DNA of 64,000 bases from Pararge aegeria. Taxonomy: Eukaryota > Arthropoda > Insecta > Lepidoptera > Nymphalidae. Location of the stretch: contig NC_053180.1 of NCBI RefSeq assembly GCF_905163445.1, positions 18,776,701 to 18,840,700 on the forward strand, given 5' to 3'. Made by a program: the position numbers and the translations under genes. Below the pieces are notes generated by a model. It was not told the origin of the DNA, made no database searches, and saw only the letters and a program-made list of their open reading frames with translations. Positions 44,665-55,289 of this stretch are shown here, in pieces (the first letter of the stretch is position 1; every line of letters begins with the position of its first letter).

Positions 44665-44815
44665 ATGGACGCTTTCAAGGGAAGTAGTGTTAACTATACC
44701 ATAATTGTATCGACACCTAATATCCAATTCTATGTGTTTCTTTGCTTAGTGTTTATTACTACATTCGTTTTGGTATATTCAGTTGGCATGATAATTATAG
44801 AATGCGTATTGGCAA
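44665..44815 (+). CDS. Cassette 6: putative alternative first exon, paralogue of cassettes 5 and 7, phase-1 donor
   Basis: Fifty codons plus one base from ATG 44665 (gtgaaaATGG) to GTAAGT at 44816. Residues 1-21 are polar (MDAFKGSSVNYTIIVSTPNI), with an N-Y-T sequon at Asn10. The helix spans about 22-45 and ends in Glu46-Cys47. The 5' leader just before the ATG ('cctgtaaatgacaataaatttggccagttaacat..tagtgaaa') aligns with that of cassette 7. Shared leader and shared helix core are direct evidence of tandem duplication. The 'cagtta' in the leader is conserved as well. Confidence 0.72.
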
Positions 44816-45159
44816 GTAAGTTACAATACATTTTCAGCTTGTTTCTGTCTTGCGGGAGATTTATCTAAACTCTTATGTAATTCATTTATCTTAATTGATT
44901 TCTTATTTATTTATTTAGTTATACTTACTAATAATAAGAATAATAATAAAGTTTTTTATTAGAGGCATATAAACCCATATATCAGCTTTTATATACACAG
45001 AAATCTTTAATTAAAAATAAAAAAAATTGGTTGCCTGTAAAGTCGGTATACGGGCGAAAGTTTTACGTGACAACGACTTTGAGTGGTAAAATAATTTTAA
45101 TGTGAATATTCATTCGTATAGTAGGAAGAAGGATGAAATAATAGTAACAATTTAAAACA

Positions 45160-45215
45160 TTTATTTATACAAAGAATTATATTTAAAACATTAATTTATA
45201 CAAAGAATCTCGCAC
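45160..45215. repeat. Short tandem duplication of ~31 bp
   Basis: 'tttaaaacatttatttatacaaagaat' is followed at once by 'tttaaaacattaatttatacaaagaat'. Confidence 0.85.
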
Positions 45216-45335
45216 TGAATTTCATATTAACAAAATTTTATTTTTACCTTTACACATACATACGTATTTATATACAAATATACATACAATAACTTGCAAT
45301 ACATTTGCGTACAATGAAACAGCGTTTACTACAAA

Positions 45336-45490
45336 GGGACGCGTGCCTTTCACTTTTTATGTCTGTCTCTCTCGCTCTTAGGCGGGCTAACCATGCCCGA
45401 GTGGAAGGGACGCGTGCCTCTCACTCGCTCTCATTGTGAGCGCATAACGTGAGCGGAGCGTAACGCAGTTTCTTGAAGTGTCACCCGGCA
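45336..45490. other. CG-rich patch with a repeated gggacgcgtgcc motif
   Basis: Lies between cassettes 6 and 7. gggacgcgtgcc occurs at 45336-45347 and again at 45407-45418, each followed by 'ctttcact' or 'ctctcact'. Then 'cgctctcattgtgagcgcataacgtgagcggagcg' carries several overlapping inverted pieces. It is far more CG-rich than its surroundings. A regulatory region or a transposon fragment are both possible. Confidence 0.4.
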
Positions 45491-46063
45491 AACCAATTTA
45501 TAAGACGTTGTCACGTCAAAATATACATTAAAACTTACATCTAACTAAAATAGTTAATAAACTTAGTTCAGTTGTCATAGGTTCTTATATTATTTTCTGT
45601 TCCAGTCTCGATGAACAGACAGCCAATAGTCTGAAATAATCCCAGTCCTCCCAATCTTAGTAAGACTAAGAAAACATGAAAAAAGTCTAAGCACTAAGTG
45701 TTTTGATATATGTTATAGTTTTTATCTGATGCACTAAGAATTATTATGGTGGAGAAGTGACTGCACAAAGCATATATTTTAAAACCCCGTAACTGAGTTA
45801 TACTTCCCGAAACGCCTCCTCCTACCTGGAATATTAATTTAGGAGTTAGTGCGTTACTTAAAGAAGTATACAATTACTTAACACCGAGCACCGTTTATAT
45901 CAATTGGGCAGATTATAATATCAGCAAAATGTAATTAAGGCGTTGTTTGATATCAGTTATGTGCTATGGGACTATGGGCCAAATTTCGATGCTCCTACTC
46001 AAAAATTTACCCTGTAAATGTCGATTACTTTTCACCCAGTTATCGTAAAACTTATAAGTGAAA

Positions 46064-46223
46064 ATGGAAACTTCCGAGGGAGGTAGCGATAATTCCATAA
46101 TGAGTGTTCTTTGGTCGCAAACTGCCAATACGACTGTGTTTTTCTGCGTAGTGTTTATTTGTACATTTTTTTGTGTACTAATTTTATTAATACTTACCGA
46201 CTGCATTCGAAGAGGTTTGGAGA
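46064..46223 (+). CDS. Cassette 7: putative alternative first exon, paralogue of cassettes 5 and 6, phase-1 donor
   Basis: Fifty-three codons plus one base from ATG 46064 (gtgaaaATGG) to GTAAGT at 46224. METSEGGSDNSIMSVLWSQT leads to an N-T-T sequon at Asn22. The helix is at about residues 25-45 and the end is DCIRRGLE, basic with one Cys. Acidic in front and basic behind gives a clear N-out, C-in prediction. The leader 'ccctgtaaatgtcgattacttttcacccagttatcgtaaaacttataagtgaaa' aligns over about 50 bp with cassette 6. A TCAGT motif lies at 45953-45957, 107 bp before the ATG. This is the best example of the pattern. Confidence 0.75.
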
Positions 46224-46379
46224 GTAAGTTTATTTACATTTTTTTGATGCTTTAGTTGGACAAGTGATAAGTAAGCTGAGTCTTCAACCATTTGGAGGTA
46301 GCTACCCTAATCTTCCCCCCCACTTACCTCAGTAAAGTATTCTGGGGTCAGAAAATAAAATAGCTTGTTTAAATCATTA

Positions 46380-46625
46380 TCTACTAGCGGTCCCGCGCAA
46401 CTAAGTCCGCGTATAAGTCAATATTAAAACTGACATATGCTTTTTAGAACTTTAAAAGGAGAACACAATTGTCATATCTACATGATTTTATCGAATGTTC
46501 AATCGTTTGCACGCAGCCGAAGCTCACCCCGATGATGAAACATTCCTCATTGGTGGTATTGATCTCAGCTTGATGATATAGAGTCCATAGCCTTCCTCGT
46601 TAAATGGGCTATCTAACAATGAAAG
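46380..46625 (+). mobile_element. LINE 3' end (family K)
   Basis: 'tactagcggtcccgcgcaactaagtccgcgtat', 'ctttttagaactttaaaaggagaacac', 'gatgatgaaacattcctcattgg', 'cttcctcgttaaatgggctatc'. Same order as 56900-57170. It starts about 155 bp behind the cassette 7 donor. Confidence 0.65.
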
Positions 46626-47053
46626 AATTTTGATGACATTGCCAAATATGATGATCATCATCATTTTTTTCAGATTATATAAAGGAAAAAACTACATTTA
46701 TGGACCAAGTTTTTTAGAAAAATCGCAATATAATACACACACAAATTTTACCTCACACGTAATTATAGCACTTTTTACGGTACAGGCAAAAATGTCGACA
46801 TATTATAGCATAATATGGCTAATCATACCAAGTGCTAACGCGCTCTTTGCAACGTCCTTAGTATGTCTCCAACCACACTTTCGTTCAGTTCTACCAACCG
46901 CATTGTTTGTTCCATTTTCAAATATGAAATCGCGTTCCATTTTTTTAAATACCCGTCACGATATATACAGATAAAAATAAATAATCGACGATAAGATATT
47001 TTATAACACACTCACCGTTGTCAAAGTGGTGTTTAGTAGTGAGTGTTTACAAA

Positions 47054-47156
47054 ATGGAAATGGATTTAATATCGTCCATTATGATAGGACTTTTTATATT
47101 TATGTGTTTGTATTTATTCTGGTTATGGTTCTGTTTCGGGTCGTGTGTGGACAGGC
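47054..47156 (+). CDS. Cassette 8: putative alternative first exon, aromatic-rich helix, phase-1 donor
   Basis: Thirty-four codons plus one base from ATG 47054 (acaaaATGG) to GTAAGT at 47157. MEMDLISSIMIGLFIFMCLY continues into LFWLWFCFGSCVDR. The helix is at about residues 5-28, rich in Phe, Trp and Leu, with Cys 18, 27 and 31 and Asp-Arg at the end. A second Met at position 3 would also serve. Only about 830 bp separate it from the cassette 7 donor, the tightest spacing in the array. Its helix does not align convincingly with cassettes 5-7. Confidence 0.65.
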
Positions 47157-47554
47157 GTAAGTTGTTTTTTGTTATTTTGCTATTATTTAGGACTATAAAA
47201 TCGTTATCATTTTTGTTCTTATTTACACATAGAAATAATCGAAACTAACATCATAGAACTAAGCAGACTGTGTTGGACTGACTAAATAAACTATTAGTAG
47301 AGATCGTTAAGAGGTCGTCTTGTAGGTTAAAACCTCTTACTCTCTTTATTTTTAAGTTTTCCGTGATCATTGTTTGTTTAGTTCAGTGGTGTACTAATAA
47401 AAACTAAATATTAAGTAAGGCGTGAAAACTTTATAGTCAACCATAATTTTTTTGTAAATATTAAAGTGCCAACAAAATATTTTGATACTTGCATACTGTA
47501 CCTTGGTGAAGAATTAAAATTCTTGACATTTATTACTATGGCGAAGCGGTGTCC

Positions 47555-47708
47555 CGTGCACGGGACAGTCAAAGTCCTAACTTCGACTTCACTTTCGGGG
47601 GACCGAGTTCGAATCGCATTCAGCATCTCTAACTTTTCTAAGTTATGAATAGTTCACCTTAATGTTCTCAAAGGTGAGTGGAGTCCACCAACATTACGTG
47701 GTTTAATT
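47555..47708 (+). mobile_element. SINE (family A), head and partial body
   Basis: 'agtcaaagtcctaacttcgacttcactttcgggggaccgagttcgaatcgc', 'aacttttctaagttatgaa', 'aatgttctcaaaggtgagtggagtccacca'. The central part is deleted. Confidence 0.7.
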
Positions 47709-47884
47709 TGCTCGGTTTACAACTTTTTTGTGATGCATATTTACGAAGATATACGGACATTTTTAACATCCAGACAGCCATATAAAATATATCATAATTT
47801 AAACCGATTTATTCTTAGAAAATGCCATACGACGAAACAAATAAAGCCGGATAGCGATCTGGAAGTTTACAAAATTTTCGACTA

Positions 47885-48400
47885 GAAGAAGAAGAAGTCT
47901 CTATTGCACATACAAATAGAAAGCCAGGTTAAAACACAAAAAAAACGATAACACAAAACATATGCACAAAGGCTTATCGCTTGAACCTATCTCCTCTAGA
48001 CAACCTTTGGTTGAAGAAAGATATTACATAAAATGGGATAGTGTATAATGATGATACCCAAATTTTGCTAATTATACATTACATATACAATACATACTAA
48101 TACTACATATATGTAGTTAAAATATAAATAATTATATATATGTTTATAGATATCCATATATATATCAGTATATAAACTTAAATACATATTACTATAAATT
48201 CATTAATTTCTACTAATATTGTTTCTTTAAGATATAAATATAACCTAAAATAAACTATTTAAAACTAAATAAAATCTAAAACGTCCTCGAAACCACCGCA
48301 GCGAGGCACAGTTCCTAAGATGCTGGCAGCATTGCCCCTTTGGATGGCCAAACTAATTCGTTGAATAAAAAATATTATTATTATTACTATTTAAGCATAC
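47885..48400 (-). mobile_element. LINE 3' ends, - orientation
   Basis: 47895-48045 ('agtctctattgcacatacaaatagaaag', 'gcttatcgcttgaacctatctcctctagacaacctttggttgaag') is the reverse of the 53.42-53.55 kb tail. 48275-48400 ('cgtcctcgaaaccaccgcagcgaggcacagttcctaagatgctggcagcattgcc', then ATT-rich) is a second LINE end. Confidence 0.7.
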
Positions 48401-48404
48401 ACAT

Positions 48405-48940
48405 ACACAGACTAGACAGGAAATAGTCTTTTAACCGCGATTTAAAGATACTTAATAAGAACTTACTTAAAGAGTATTTAATGACGTGGACTGTCTTATT
48501 TCCATCGGCAGCTCATTCCATAGCTTAACCAATTTAACCACTAGCATACCTAATGGAGGGCAAAATTGCAAGCCCTAGACTTCGACTAATTCTAAAATTT
48601 GAATGAAATCCGAGATTTCCCATTTATAAAATCACAGAGATTATCGTAGCGCCAGAGAGGCCATAACAACCGAAAGTAGTGCCATCCTTTTTAAAATGTT
48701 CTCAGCGGAACAGCACCGCATTATTACAGGCGGGTTCACATGATTCTAGTCAGCTTATTCCACCGCCATACTGGAATCAATAGCGTAGCGTAATTTTAAA
48801 ACCTGAACTAAATAATTTAAATTCACATCGACCCAGTAGGGGGCTCTTAAAGTGTACTGAGTTGTGTTTCTATGATTTTGATTGATTGTGATGACGGAGA
48901 GGTGATGGTGTCAAAATGCTTACAAAAGAGGTTCAGTGAC
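48405..48940 (-). mobile_element. Probable LINE coding/3' remnant
   Basis: Diffuse similarity in style to retrotransposon sequence ('cggcagctcattccatagcttaacc', 'gaacagcaccgcattattacagg'), but no continuous frame. Weakly supported. Confidence 0.3.
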
Positions 48941-48944
48941 AATA

Positions 48945-49068
48945 ATAAAAGAGCAACTACTGAGTTTAATGCTAACTTTTTCTTAATAGCTGTCTTCGAA
49001 CCTGTGAAAGAGTCACTATGCAGACAGCTTTGACGTTTTTAAAGTGCTACTTGAAATAATGATTTTTG
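48945..49068 (+). mobile_element. Dispersed repeat (family E)
   Basis: 'aaaagagcaactactgagtttaatgctaactttttcttaatagctgtctt' to 'gacagctttgacgtttttaaagtgctacttgaaataatga'. Matches 36185-36318. Confidence 0.65.
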
Positions 49069-49069
49069 T

Positions 49070-50600
49070 TGAGATCACTTCTATAGCACAATATTTATCA
49101 AATGCCCTTAAGTCTAAGAAGGAGCCGAAAATACACTAAAACGCTTCTTTCTTCTGTTGCTTTATCGTAATCATTTATCACCTCATGGTGTCGCTTCAAA
49201 GTTCAAAATTCATTTATTTTTAAGCTGCTGTATAAGGACTTTTGGAACGTCAAGATTTTCTGTCTGTAGTGACTCTACTAGTTTTTGTCTTTAAGTAATT
49301 CATCAGTTGTATAGTAACTACTACTGTCTGTTATACATGTTTATTAATAATATATTGTTTAAACGTATATAGGTAGGTCCAAAATTACCTTACGAGTAAT
49401 ATTTGAAAAGCCACTTTAGTACACATGTATTCCTTCAAAGTGGACAATAGGATTATTCCGTTCATTTACTGGACTAGACAGTATACAGTCTAGAAATAAA
49501 ACGCTGTATACTTACATTGATCCAGTAGCTGGATTGCTATTGGTATTATGTAAATTTGGCATTAGTTCTGCCAATTTAGTTTAGTTAAGGGTTTTGTCGA
49601 ATACCAATCAGTACGGCTAGCATGGACAGGAGAAATATTTCTTCCCGAGGAATGAACAATATTTTATCTTTCCCACAGTTTTATTAACTCTCCTAGGATG
49701 GGCAATATATATCCAAATAAACAGACTGGCTACCTTACGGCGATGATCAAGAATTTGGACTTTAGCCAATAGTGGCGAATCCTCGCCTATAAGTCTCCTG
49801 GCTCAGCGAACCAGAGCATCCAAAGCGGCCAACTGGTACTTAGCGGAACCATCTTAAAGATGACTGCAGTACTCCATGCACGACCGAACTTGAGCCTGAT
49901 ATAGAGTAATCATTTGTTGGGTCGCGAATTACCGCTTGATTTTAAAAAATACCAAGTTTTTGGCGGCAATTTGGGCTTTGGATTATAAGGATCTACCGAA
50001 GTTGTTGTTAGCTGTAATGTCAACACCCAGTAGATCAATGTGATCAGTAATTGGTACGGATATACTCGTACCTGGAAAAGTCGAATGTCTTGGTTATGTC
50101 TTGGTTATTAGCCTTGCAGAGGATTCTTCTGCCTAGTTTCCATCTCTCTCTTTTTTTTCTTAACTGTATAATGTAATCAATCTATTACTAACTTTATAGT
50201 ATCAATTGTTTTAAAAAAAATAGATAACTGCTACACCGGAAGGTCTAAATAAAATAAGTCACTTAAAAATGATCGTCTCTAACCTTAGTTTCAATTTTGA
50301 TTTTGATTTAGCGTGGGTTGAGTGGTTACACATCGACTAACACCGACTCGATTATTAAGTGGTGAACTGAGGTAATAGGAAGTCGTCAGTTAGTGGTCAT
50401 CTTGGTAATAAAGAGGAGTTTATCTTTAGCAGAACTGCATTACGCTCTTGTTTCATATAATTTTATAATTGTATTGTAATACAATTTTTGATTAGCAATT
50501 ATTGTTTTTTTTTAAGTTGGTAAATAATCAAGCGTTTCTAATTCAAATTCTTATAATGATTTCAAATTTTAATATTTTATTTACAACTTTTTGTAAAGTA
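49070..50600. other. No gene seen; retroelement debris
   Basis: 49615-49730 ('gctagcatggacaggagaaatatttcttcccgag', 'ctcctaggatgggcaatatatatccaaata') resembles pieces at 12.43, 17.5 and 52.83 kb. 49740-50110 has reverse LINE-like wording ('aaagcggccaactggtacttagc', 'tcatttgttgggtcgcg'), but no frame. No cassette. Confidence 0.4.
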
Positions 50601-50603
50601 CCC

Positions 50604-50745
50604 AGTGGCGTGCATTGAGGGTATGCACAGGGCATGCGGATGATATAAAATGAAGAAAATCTCCTGTACGAGTTATAAATACTTAAGGGTAGGCTTTTTA
50701 TTACTCTGACAATTTATATCCTTAAGTTTTTTATAACTCGTACTG
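50604..50745. mobile_element. MITE (family H) fragment with internal hairpin
   Basis: Begins cagtggcgtgcattgagggtatgcac, the right-end sequence of family H in reverse. An inverted repeat then follows: 50666-50688 (gtacgagttataaatacttaagg) against 50720-50743 (ccttaagttttttataactcgtac). The second terminal inverted repeat is not evident, so it seems broken. Confidence 0.6.
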
Positions 50746-50814
50746 CACAATCACCAGATGAGATAAGAGTTAACTTGTAGTGGAACAAAATATAAAAAAA
50801 ACTCAACAATTCGC

Positions 50815-50905
50815 ACTGATCCAGCGTGGTTGACTACGACCTAAACCATTCTTATATTGAGACCCTTGCGCTGTAGTGGGCCGGTAATGGGTTATCTTGG
50901 AATAG
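50815..50905 (+). mobile_element. SINE 3' fragment (family A)
   Basis: 'cactgatccagcgtggttgactacgacctaaacc', 'gctgtagtgggccggtaatggg'. It is followed by a short duplication of 'ccttggaatagacat/ccatggctatccttggaatag' at 50898-50952. Confidence 0.65.
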
Positions 50906-51607
50906 ACATCCTTGGAATAGCCATATCCATGGCTATCCTTGGAATAGACATAGGATACTTCGCTTCCTTTTTCCCTACTAATACGCTACACTGTCATAGG
51001 CCAGTATGGAACTTTTAATAGTGTTGAATTACGATTTACGATTGATGTATCAGTCGCCGATAATTTCCCTGAATCGCTATCATTAATTATTCTAGAAAAT
51101 AAATTATCTCAAAAGGAAGTATTGTTTTATTTACTTAGGGTTAATATTAGGCAGCAAAACAAAGATCGTTGGAAACATTTTTTTTATGATTGTATTTTAT
51201 TGATTAGGTTCGATAACCACATACAATTATTATTTCGCTATACTATATTATAAATAGGATATCTATAGGTTTATTTACGTGAAAATTTTCTTCGCATTAT
51301 ATGCATTGAAATCGATACGAGTGTGTGTTTCTGACAGTTCGTCTACTAGATATAGACGTATATATATATACGATGATAGACAAGTTCAAGAAATACCTAA
51401 GTCCAAACTTATAATATTGTACTAAACAATAGGAACGACGCACACATTTGCAAGTAATTGTAAAAATCAGCCAGTGCGCAGTAAAGCTAGGGTTGACACA
51501 ATTTTTGAGACAAATATAATTATTTATATTTCAAGAGCTTATCTTGTATCTTTTGTATAACAATAACAATAACATGAAAATTTCGTAACGGTAAAATAAA
51601 TTGTCTT

Positions 51608-51720
51608 CAACAGTGGATTGCACCTCATACATGCACTAGAGCAGTGCCTACCCCAACATTTTTATATAGCAGTGAGGAGCTCTGCAGCTACCCACGTTTG
51701 CTAGAAAATACATATAAATA
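51608..51720. mobile_element. MITE (family H) left-end fragment
   Basis: 'acagtggattgcacctcatacatgcactagagcagtgcctacccc' matches the left part of the 12.5 kb copy (cagtggcgttcacttcatacatgcgc..gcactgcctaccc). Confidence 0.55.
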
Positions 51721-51787
51721 GCTAAGATCTGCAACGAACCAGTTTAGGTGTTGTAACTTATAATATCGTTTACATTTTCATATTAGA

Positions 51788-52105
51788 ATGTATTTTTTGT
51801 TAAATGAAATACTAGCACCAAGCTTCGCTGTGGCTGTCAGAAAGTTAATACAAAAACTTTTATTTAAAGACTATGTAAAATTTTCTATTTTATCAATCGA
51901 ATCCAATTTTAAAGTTAACATACGGCAGCTTAATTACTTTAAACATGCGCATAGATATTTTTTATTTATTATCCCCACAATAATTGCTCTACACACGTTT
52001 TATTTCGGATCCGCTTTAAAACGCAATATTGCGTTTATCATTACTAATATTATACAAACGCTGTTTTTTCGATTACTCTTCACGCCCAAACTAAGAAATC
52101 TATAA
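51788..52105 (+). CDS. Uncertain 105-codon hydrophobic frame
   Basis: An ATG frame of 105 codons with two hydrophobic stretches at about residues 56-72 and 83-92 and many Lys/Arg. It ends in a natural stop followed by a poly-A run. I recognise no domain. It could be a chance frame in AT-rich DNA, an old retroelement piece, or an exon. There is no good donor in frame, so it does not belong to the cassette type. Listed because it is the second longest + strand ATG frame in a repeat-poor interval. Confidence 0.15.
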   Translation: MYFLLNEILAPSFAVAVRKLIQKLLFKDYVKFSILSIESNFKVNIRQLNYFKHAHRYFLFIIPTIIALHTFYFGSALKRNIAFIITNIIQTLFFRLLFTPKLRNL

Positions 52106-52557
52106 AAAAAAAAAACTAATAACTTTGGAGTATCTGAATGAGAGCCTGTGAAAAAGTGGAATAAACGCGGACGAAGTATACAGAGAAATGAATGTTGCAT
52201 ACAACTTCGTTGGTCACACAACACTAAAACTTTGTGTGTAATTCGACAGACCTATTACAAGATTACTTTACGATTATCCTCTGGGGTGAAAAGAACAAGG
52301 CACGCCGCCTTCTGGCCTGATATTTGTTGGGTGACGAACTTATGGTTGGCAACCCTAAAGAATAATATGTAGCTGCGCTGCTTTTAATGCTCACAAGTAT
52401 TGCTAGACATCGGGCCTTATCATATCATACATATAATCGTCCGATACAGGGGTACCTACTTATCACATTTATGATCCTTTAATTTTTCTGATAATAACAA
52501 CCATTTGTCGTGCCAGGTCTGTGACAAAACAACTAATTTCTCAACTTTCCGTACACA

Positions 52558-52645
52558 ATGGCGAATTTGACGTGTTTGCTGATTTTCATGACGCTCAATA
52601 TCATTTTGTTCTGGATTTTATACGGATTGCTGGTGAAATACTATG
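52558..52645 (+). CDS. Cassette 9: putative alternative first exon, membrane helix, phase-1 donor
   Basis: Twenty-nine codons plus one base from ATG 52558 (acacaATGG) to GTAAGT at 52646. MANLTCLLIFMTLNIILFWI is followed by LYGLLVKYY. An N-L-T sequon at Asn3 is too near the membrane to be used. The helix is at about residues 5-25, with one Lys behind it. The N-terminus is almost absent, as in cassettes 1 and 10, which might also act as an uncleaved signal peptide. The upstream 120 bp contain three GATA-type sites (cttatc, tgataa). It is too short to appear as a conventional ORF. Confidence 0.62.
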
Positions 52646-52674
52646 GTAAGTCATTAAATGATTTACTGGTTTTA

Positions 52675-52765
52675 TCAACATCATCATATTATACATTGGA
52701 CGTCCACACTCCATTTTTGGGCATAGGTCCTTTGTAAGCATTTCACGCCTTATCACTTGAGTTTG
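52675..52765 (-). mobile_element. RTE-like LINE 3' end fragment, decayed
   Basis: 'atcatcatattatacattggacgtccacactccatttttgggcataggtcctttgtaagc' matches 'atcaaccgatagacgtccactgctggacataggtcttttgtaggg' at 33.77 kb with many changes. Confidence 0.6.
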
Positions 52766-52824
52766 ATCTTGTTTCTCGGACAAGCCAACTTTTTTATTTG
52801 TCCACATTTGATATAACACGTATC

Positions 52825-53085
52825 TGTATTATTTGGATAATATTTCCACCCATGCGCTTGAAAAATGGATAAAGTCTGTGGAAGAAGATAAACATTTTAT
52901 CCTTTCCCCTGCGTAAAAAAAATCTCGTGTTACCGCTACACGGCTTATCAGCTTAACTGATCTTGACGAAATTTGGTACAGACATAGCTTGAGGTACAGG
53001 CATCCTAGAAACGGACAGATTTTCCATCCCGGGAAAAAAATGGTTCCAGCTATAATTTAAAGACTGAAACAAACGCGAGCGAAAT
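52825..53085 (+). mobile_element. LINE tail fragments
   Basis: 52828-52915 matches the 12.42-12.5 kb 'attatttggatattatttccac' block. 52925-53085 ('ctgatcttgacgaaatttggtacagacatagcttgag', 'aaacgcgagcgaaatgcagg') is a generic non-LTR tail. Confidence 0.55.
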
Positions 53086-53099
53086 GCAGGCTACCAGGC

Positions 53100-53254
53100 C
53101 TACAGCTTCTAAGACAATACAATAAAAACAAATTCGCTCTCAAATGAACTAATATATGTATGGCAATGCTTTTAGGGTAAAGGTGGTTAACCTTTGGAAT
53201 GAGCTAACGAGAGAAATAAGACAGTCTAAATCTCTAAACATCTTTAAATATATC

Positions 53255-53285
<31 letters not shown>

Positions 53286-53575
53286 CATATAATATGAATA
53301 TATATATATACTCATATATATCATCTTTCTATGTCTTATGTAGTATTAGTATGTAAAGTACATGTAATGTATATCAATTATTTATTTTTAAATTGAATGT
53401 TGAATGTTGTTTTCCGTACGAAACATACTTCATCAACCAAAGGTTGTCTGGAGGAGATCGCTTCAAGCGATAAGGCCACCTTTGCGCATATATATTTACT
53501 TACCCTTTGTTTTGTTCTGTTTGTTTTTTTTCCTATATGTGCAATAAAGACTTTCTATCTATCTATCTAATAGCT
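53100..53575 (+). mobile_element. Jockey-like LINE C-terminus and 3' UTR ending in (CTAT)n
   Basis: A + frame contains YGNAFRVKVVNLWNELTREI and RQSKSLNIFK, the final motif of a Jockey-type ORF2 (V-x-x-W-N-x-L, then S-x-x-x-F-K). Behind it come a (TA)n run at 53257-53284, 'aaccaaaggttgtctggaggagatcgcttcaagcgataaggcc', 'tgtgcaataaagactttctatctatctatcta'. The start of the element is missing. Confidence 0.75.
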
Positions 53576-53599
53576 AATATAGGCTTACGGGTCTAGCGC

Positions 53600-54060
53600 A
53601 GGTTGTTAAAATCGACGGTATCCAGTAGCCGACACAAGACACTGCTACAATGGTTTCCTGTGACGCTATCCGGTGTCGGAAACAACTAATGTCTTTGGCC
53701 CAACGACGCAACGCCTTAACATAAGAGGAAATGCATTTTATCCGATCCTGTTATGGCAAAGTGTCGCGAATATTTCTTGTGTACGTCAGTGTAGATGAAA
53801 TTTTACTTATATTGATAGAGTATCTAACTGCTGAATTATTAACGACTTTTCTTCGGTGGTCTCTGCGTTTTGATCTAGTGGCAGAGTCGTATCAAACAAT
53901 CAGACTTTATGTTTCGAAGCCGCTTTATAGGTAGGCTCGATTAAAAAAGTAACATTTGAATATGGAGTGGGTTGACGTGTAAACGACGTAGTTTTAGACG
54001 TATATTTTAGTACTGCTAACGTTTTTGTGCCGGAATTAAAGTCCTTATTTAAGATGCCGT
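53600..54060. other. No gene seen
   Basis: A 67-codon + frame (53731-53934) shows no domain. 'ttgaatatggagtgggttgacgtg' at 53956 looks like a cassette-style start but is followed by a stop. Confidence 0.4.
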
Positions 54061-54079
54061 CAAGCCTTCAAGGTACCTA

Positions 54080-54365
54080 CAAAGACAGCGGTGATAGCCT
54101 AGTAAGGACAAGGTAAGGATTTCGGCTACACTTTCGAGGGTCCGAGTTTGAATCCTAGCGCGCACCTCTATCTGTTCTAAGTTATTTGCATTATAAGCAA
54201 TTAATATATCACTTCCTTCAACGGTGAATGGAAACATCGTGAGGGAATCTGCCTGAGAGTTCTCCATAATGTTCGCAAAGGTTTGGAGTGTGTGTGGAGT
54301 CCATCAATCCGCACTGGGCCAGCGTGGTGGGCTACGGCCTAAGCTTATCACTTTGAGGGTGCTAC
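54080..54365 (+). mobile_element. SINE (family A), near complete
   Basis: 'cagcggtgatagcctagtaaggac', 'gggtccgagtttgaatcctagcgcgcacctc', 'aacggtgaatggaaacatcgtgaggg', 'gagttctccataatgttcgcaaagg', 'ccgcactgggccagcgtggtgggctacggcc'. Confidence 0.82.
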
Positions 54366-54369
54366 TACT

Positions 54370-55010
54370 ACTACTTCGTGTAGTTTTGAGGAATTAACCT
54401 GTATGAGGAAACCCAGGATTTCGTGATCGAGAGTATGTCACACGGATGTGTTTTTTTTTTTATGGATCACCTACCCCGTTATTCGTTCCATCACCCTTTG
54501 ACCGGATATGGATTTTTTCGCCATAACTTTACTATCAATATTCATTCCGCGAAAACTCCTGCTCCTGCGCGCGCATCCTTAATAAATAAATGAATGTTGC
54601 ACTATTTCTATACAAAATTGTGCCGAGCTGTTGCTGAGAACTGAAAGGATAAAAAAACAAGCCCGCTTTTATATTATTATTATTATTACGCTTTTATATT
54701 ATTAGTTCGGATGGTTACAAGTGCTGCTAAATTTTAAATTAATTTCAATATATAAGGGGTTTTTTGTATCAGGGAATAATCATTTTCCTTTTAATGACGT
54801 CAGGGTACGAAACCTTGATTAATATTGATGAATGTTTCCTTCCTTGTTTGCAAAAAGGAATAACCAATTTTAAATCGTATTCAAAATAGCGATATTAAAT
54901 TTATTTTACACGTAATTAAATTTTAAGATATCACAAAGCAATACTAGAAAGTGAATCCTACTTCGTCTGGATAAAGTCATAGAGAAAAAAAATTGGCTGG
55001 ATTAGTAATG
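54370..55010. other. No gene seen
   Basis: AT-rich with an ATT run near 54672-54690. 'accccgttattcgttccatcaccctttgaccggatatgg' (54473-54511) is not assigned. Confidence 0.4.
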
Positions 55011-55014
55011 ATAA

Positions 55015-55110
55015 GACGAGAATAACCTTTACCAATCCGCATTTTACCAGCGTGGTGAACTACGGCCTAAACTCTCAGAGAAGTAATCGGTAATGGGTCG
55101 ACGATGATGA
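55015..55110 (+). mobile_element. SINE 3' fragment (family A)
   Basis: 'accaatccgcattttaccagcgtggtgaactacggcctaaac', then 'aatcggtaatgggtcgacgatgatga'. Confidence 0.65.
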
Positions 55111-55289
55111 CAAAAGATAGTAAATATTATTGTAGTACGCTAATAAAGAAAATTGTTAGAAATATTGGGTTACGGTTAATTAAATAAATACAGTGCACAT
55201 ATTTAGAAGTTACTGTGTATTTACTTTGTACCTCGAGATTTATTTTAGTTACCTACTAGGTAAACATTTTTCATACTAATTCTTTACTT

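Noticed and set aside
46792..46860. A thirteenth cassette candidate: MSTYYSIIWLIIPSANALFA.. followed by GTATGT
   Set aside because: The donor would be phase 0, the helix is broken by Pro-Ser-Ala-Asn, the frame stays open long past the donor, and the motif is weaker than GTAAGT. Kept as a note because it lies between cassettes 7 and 8.
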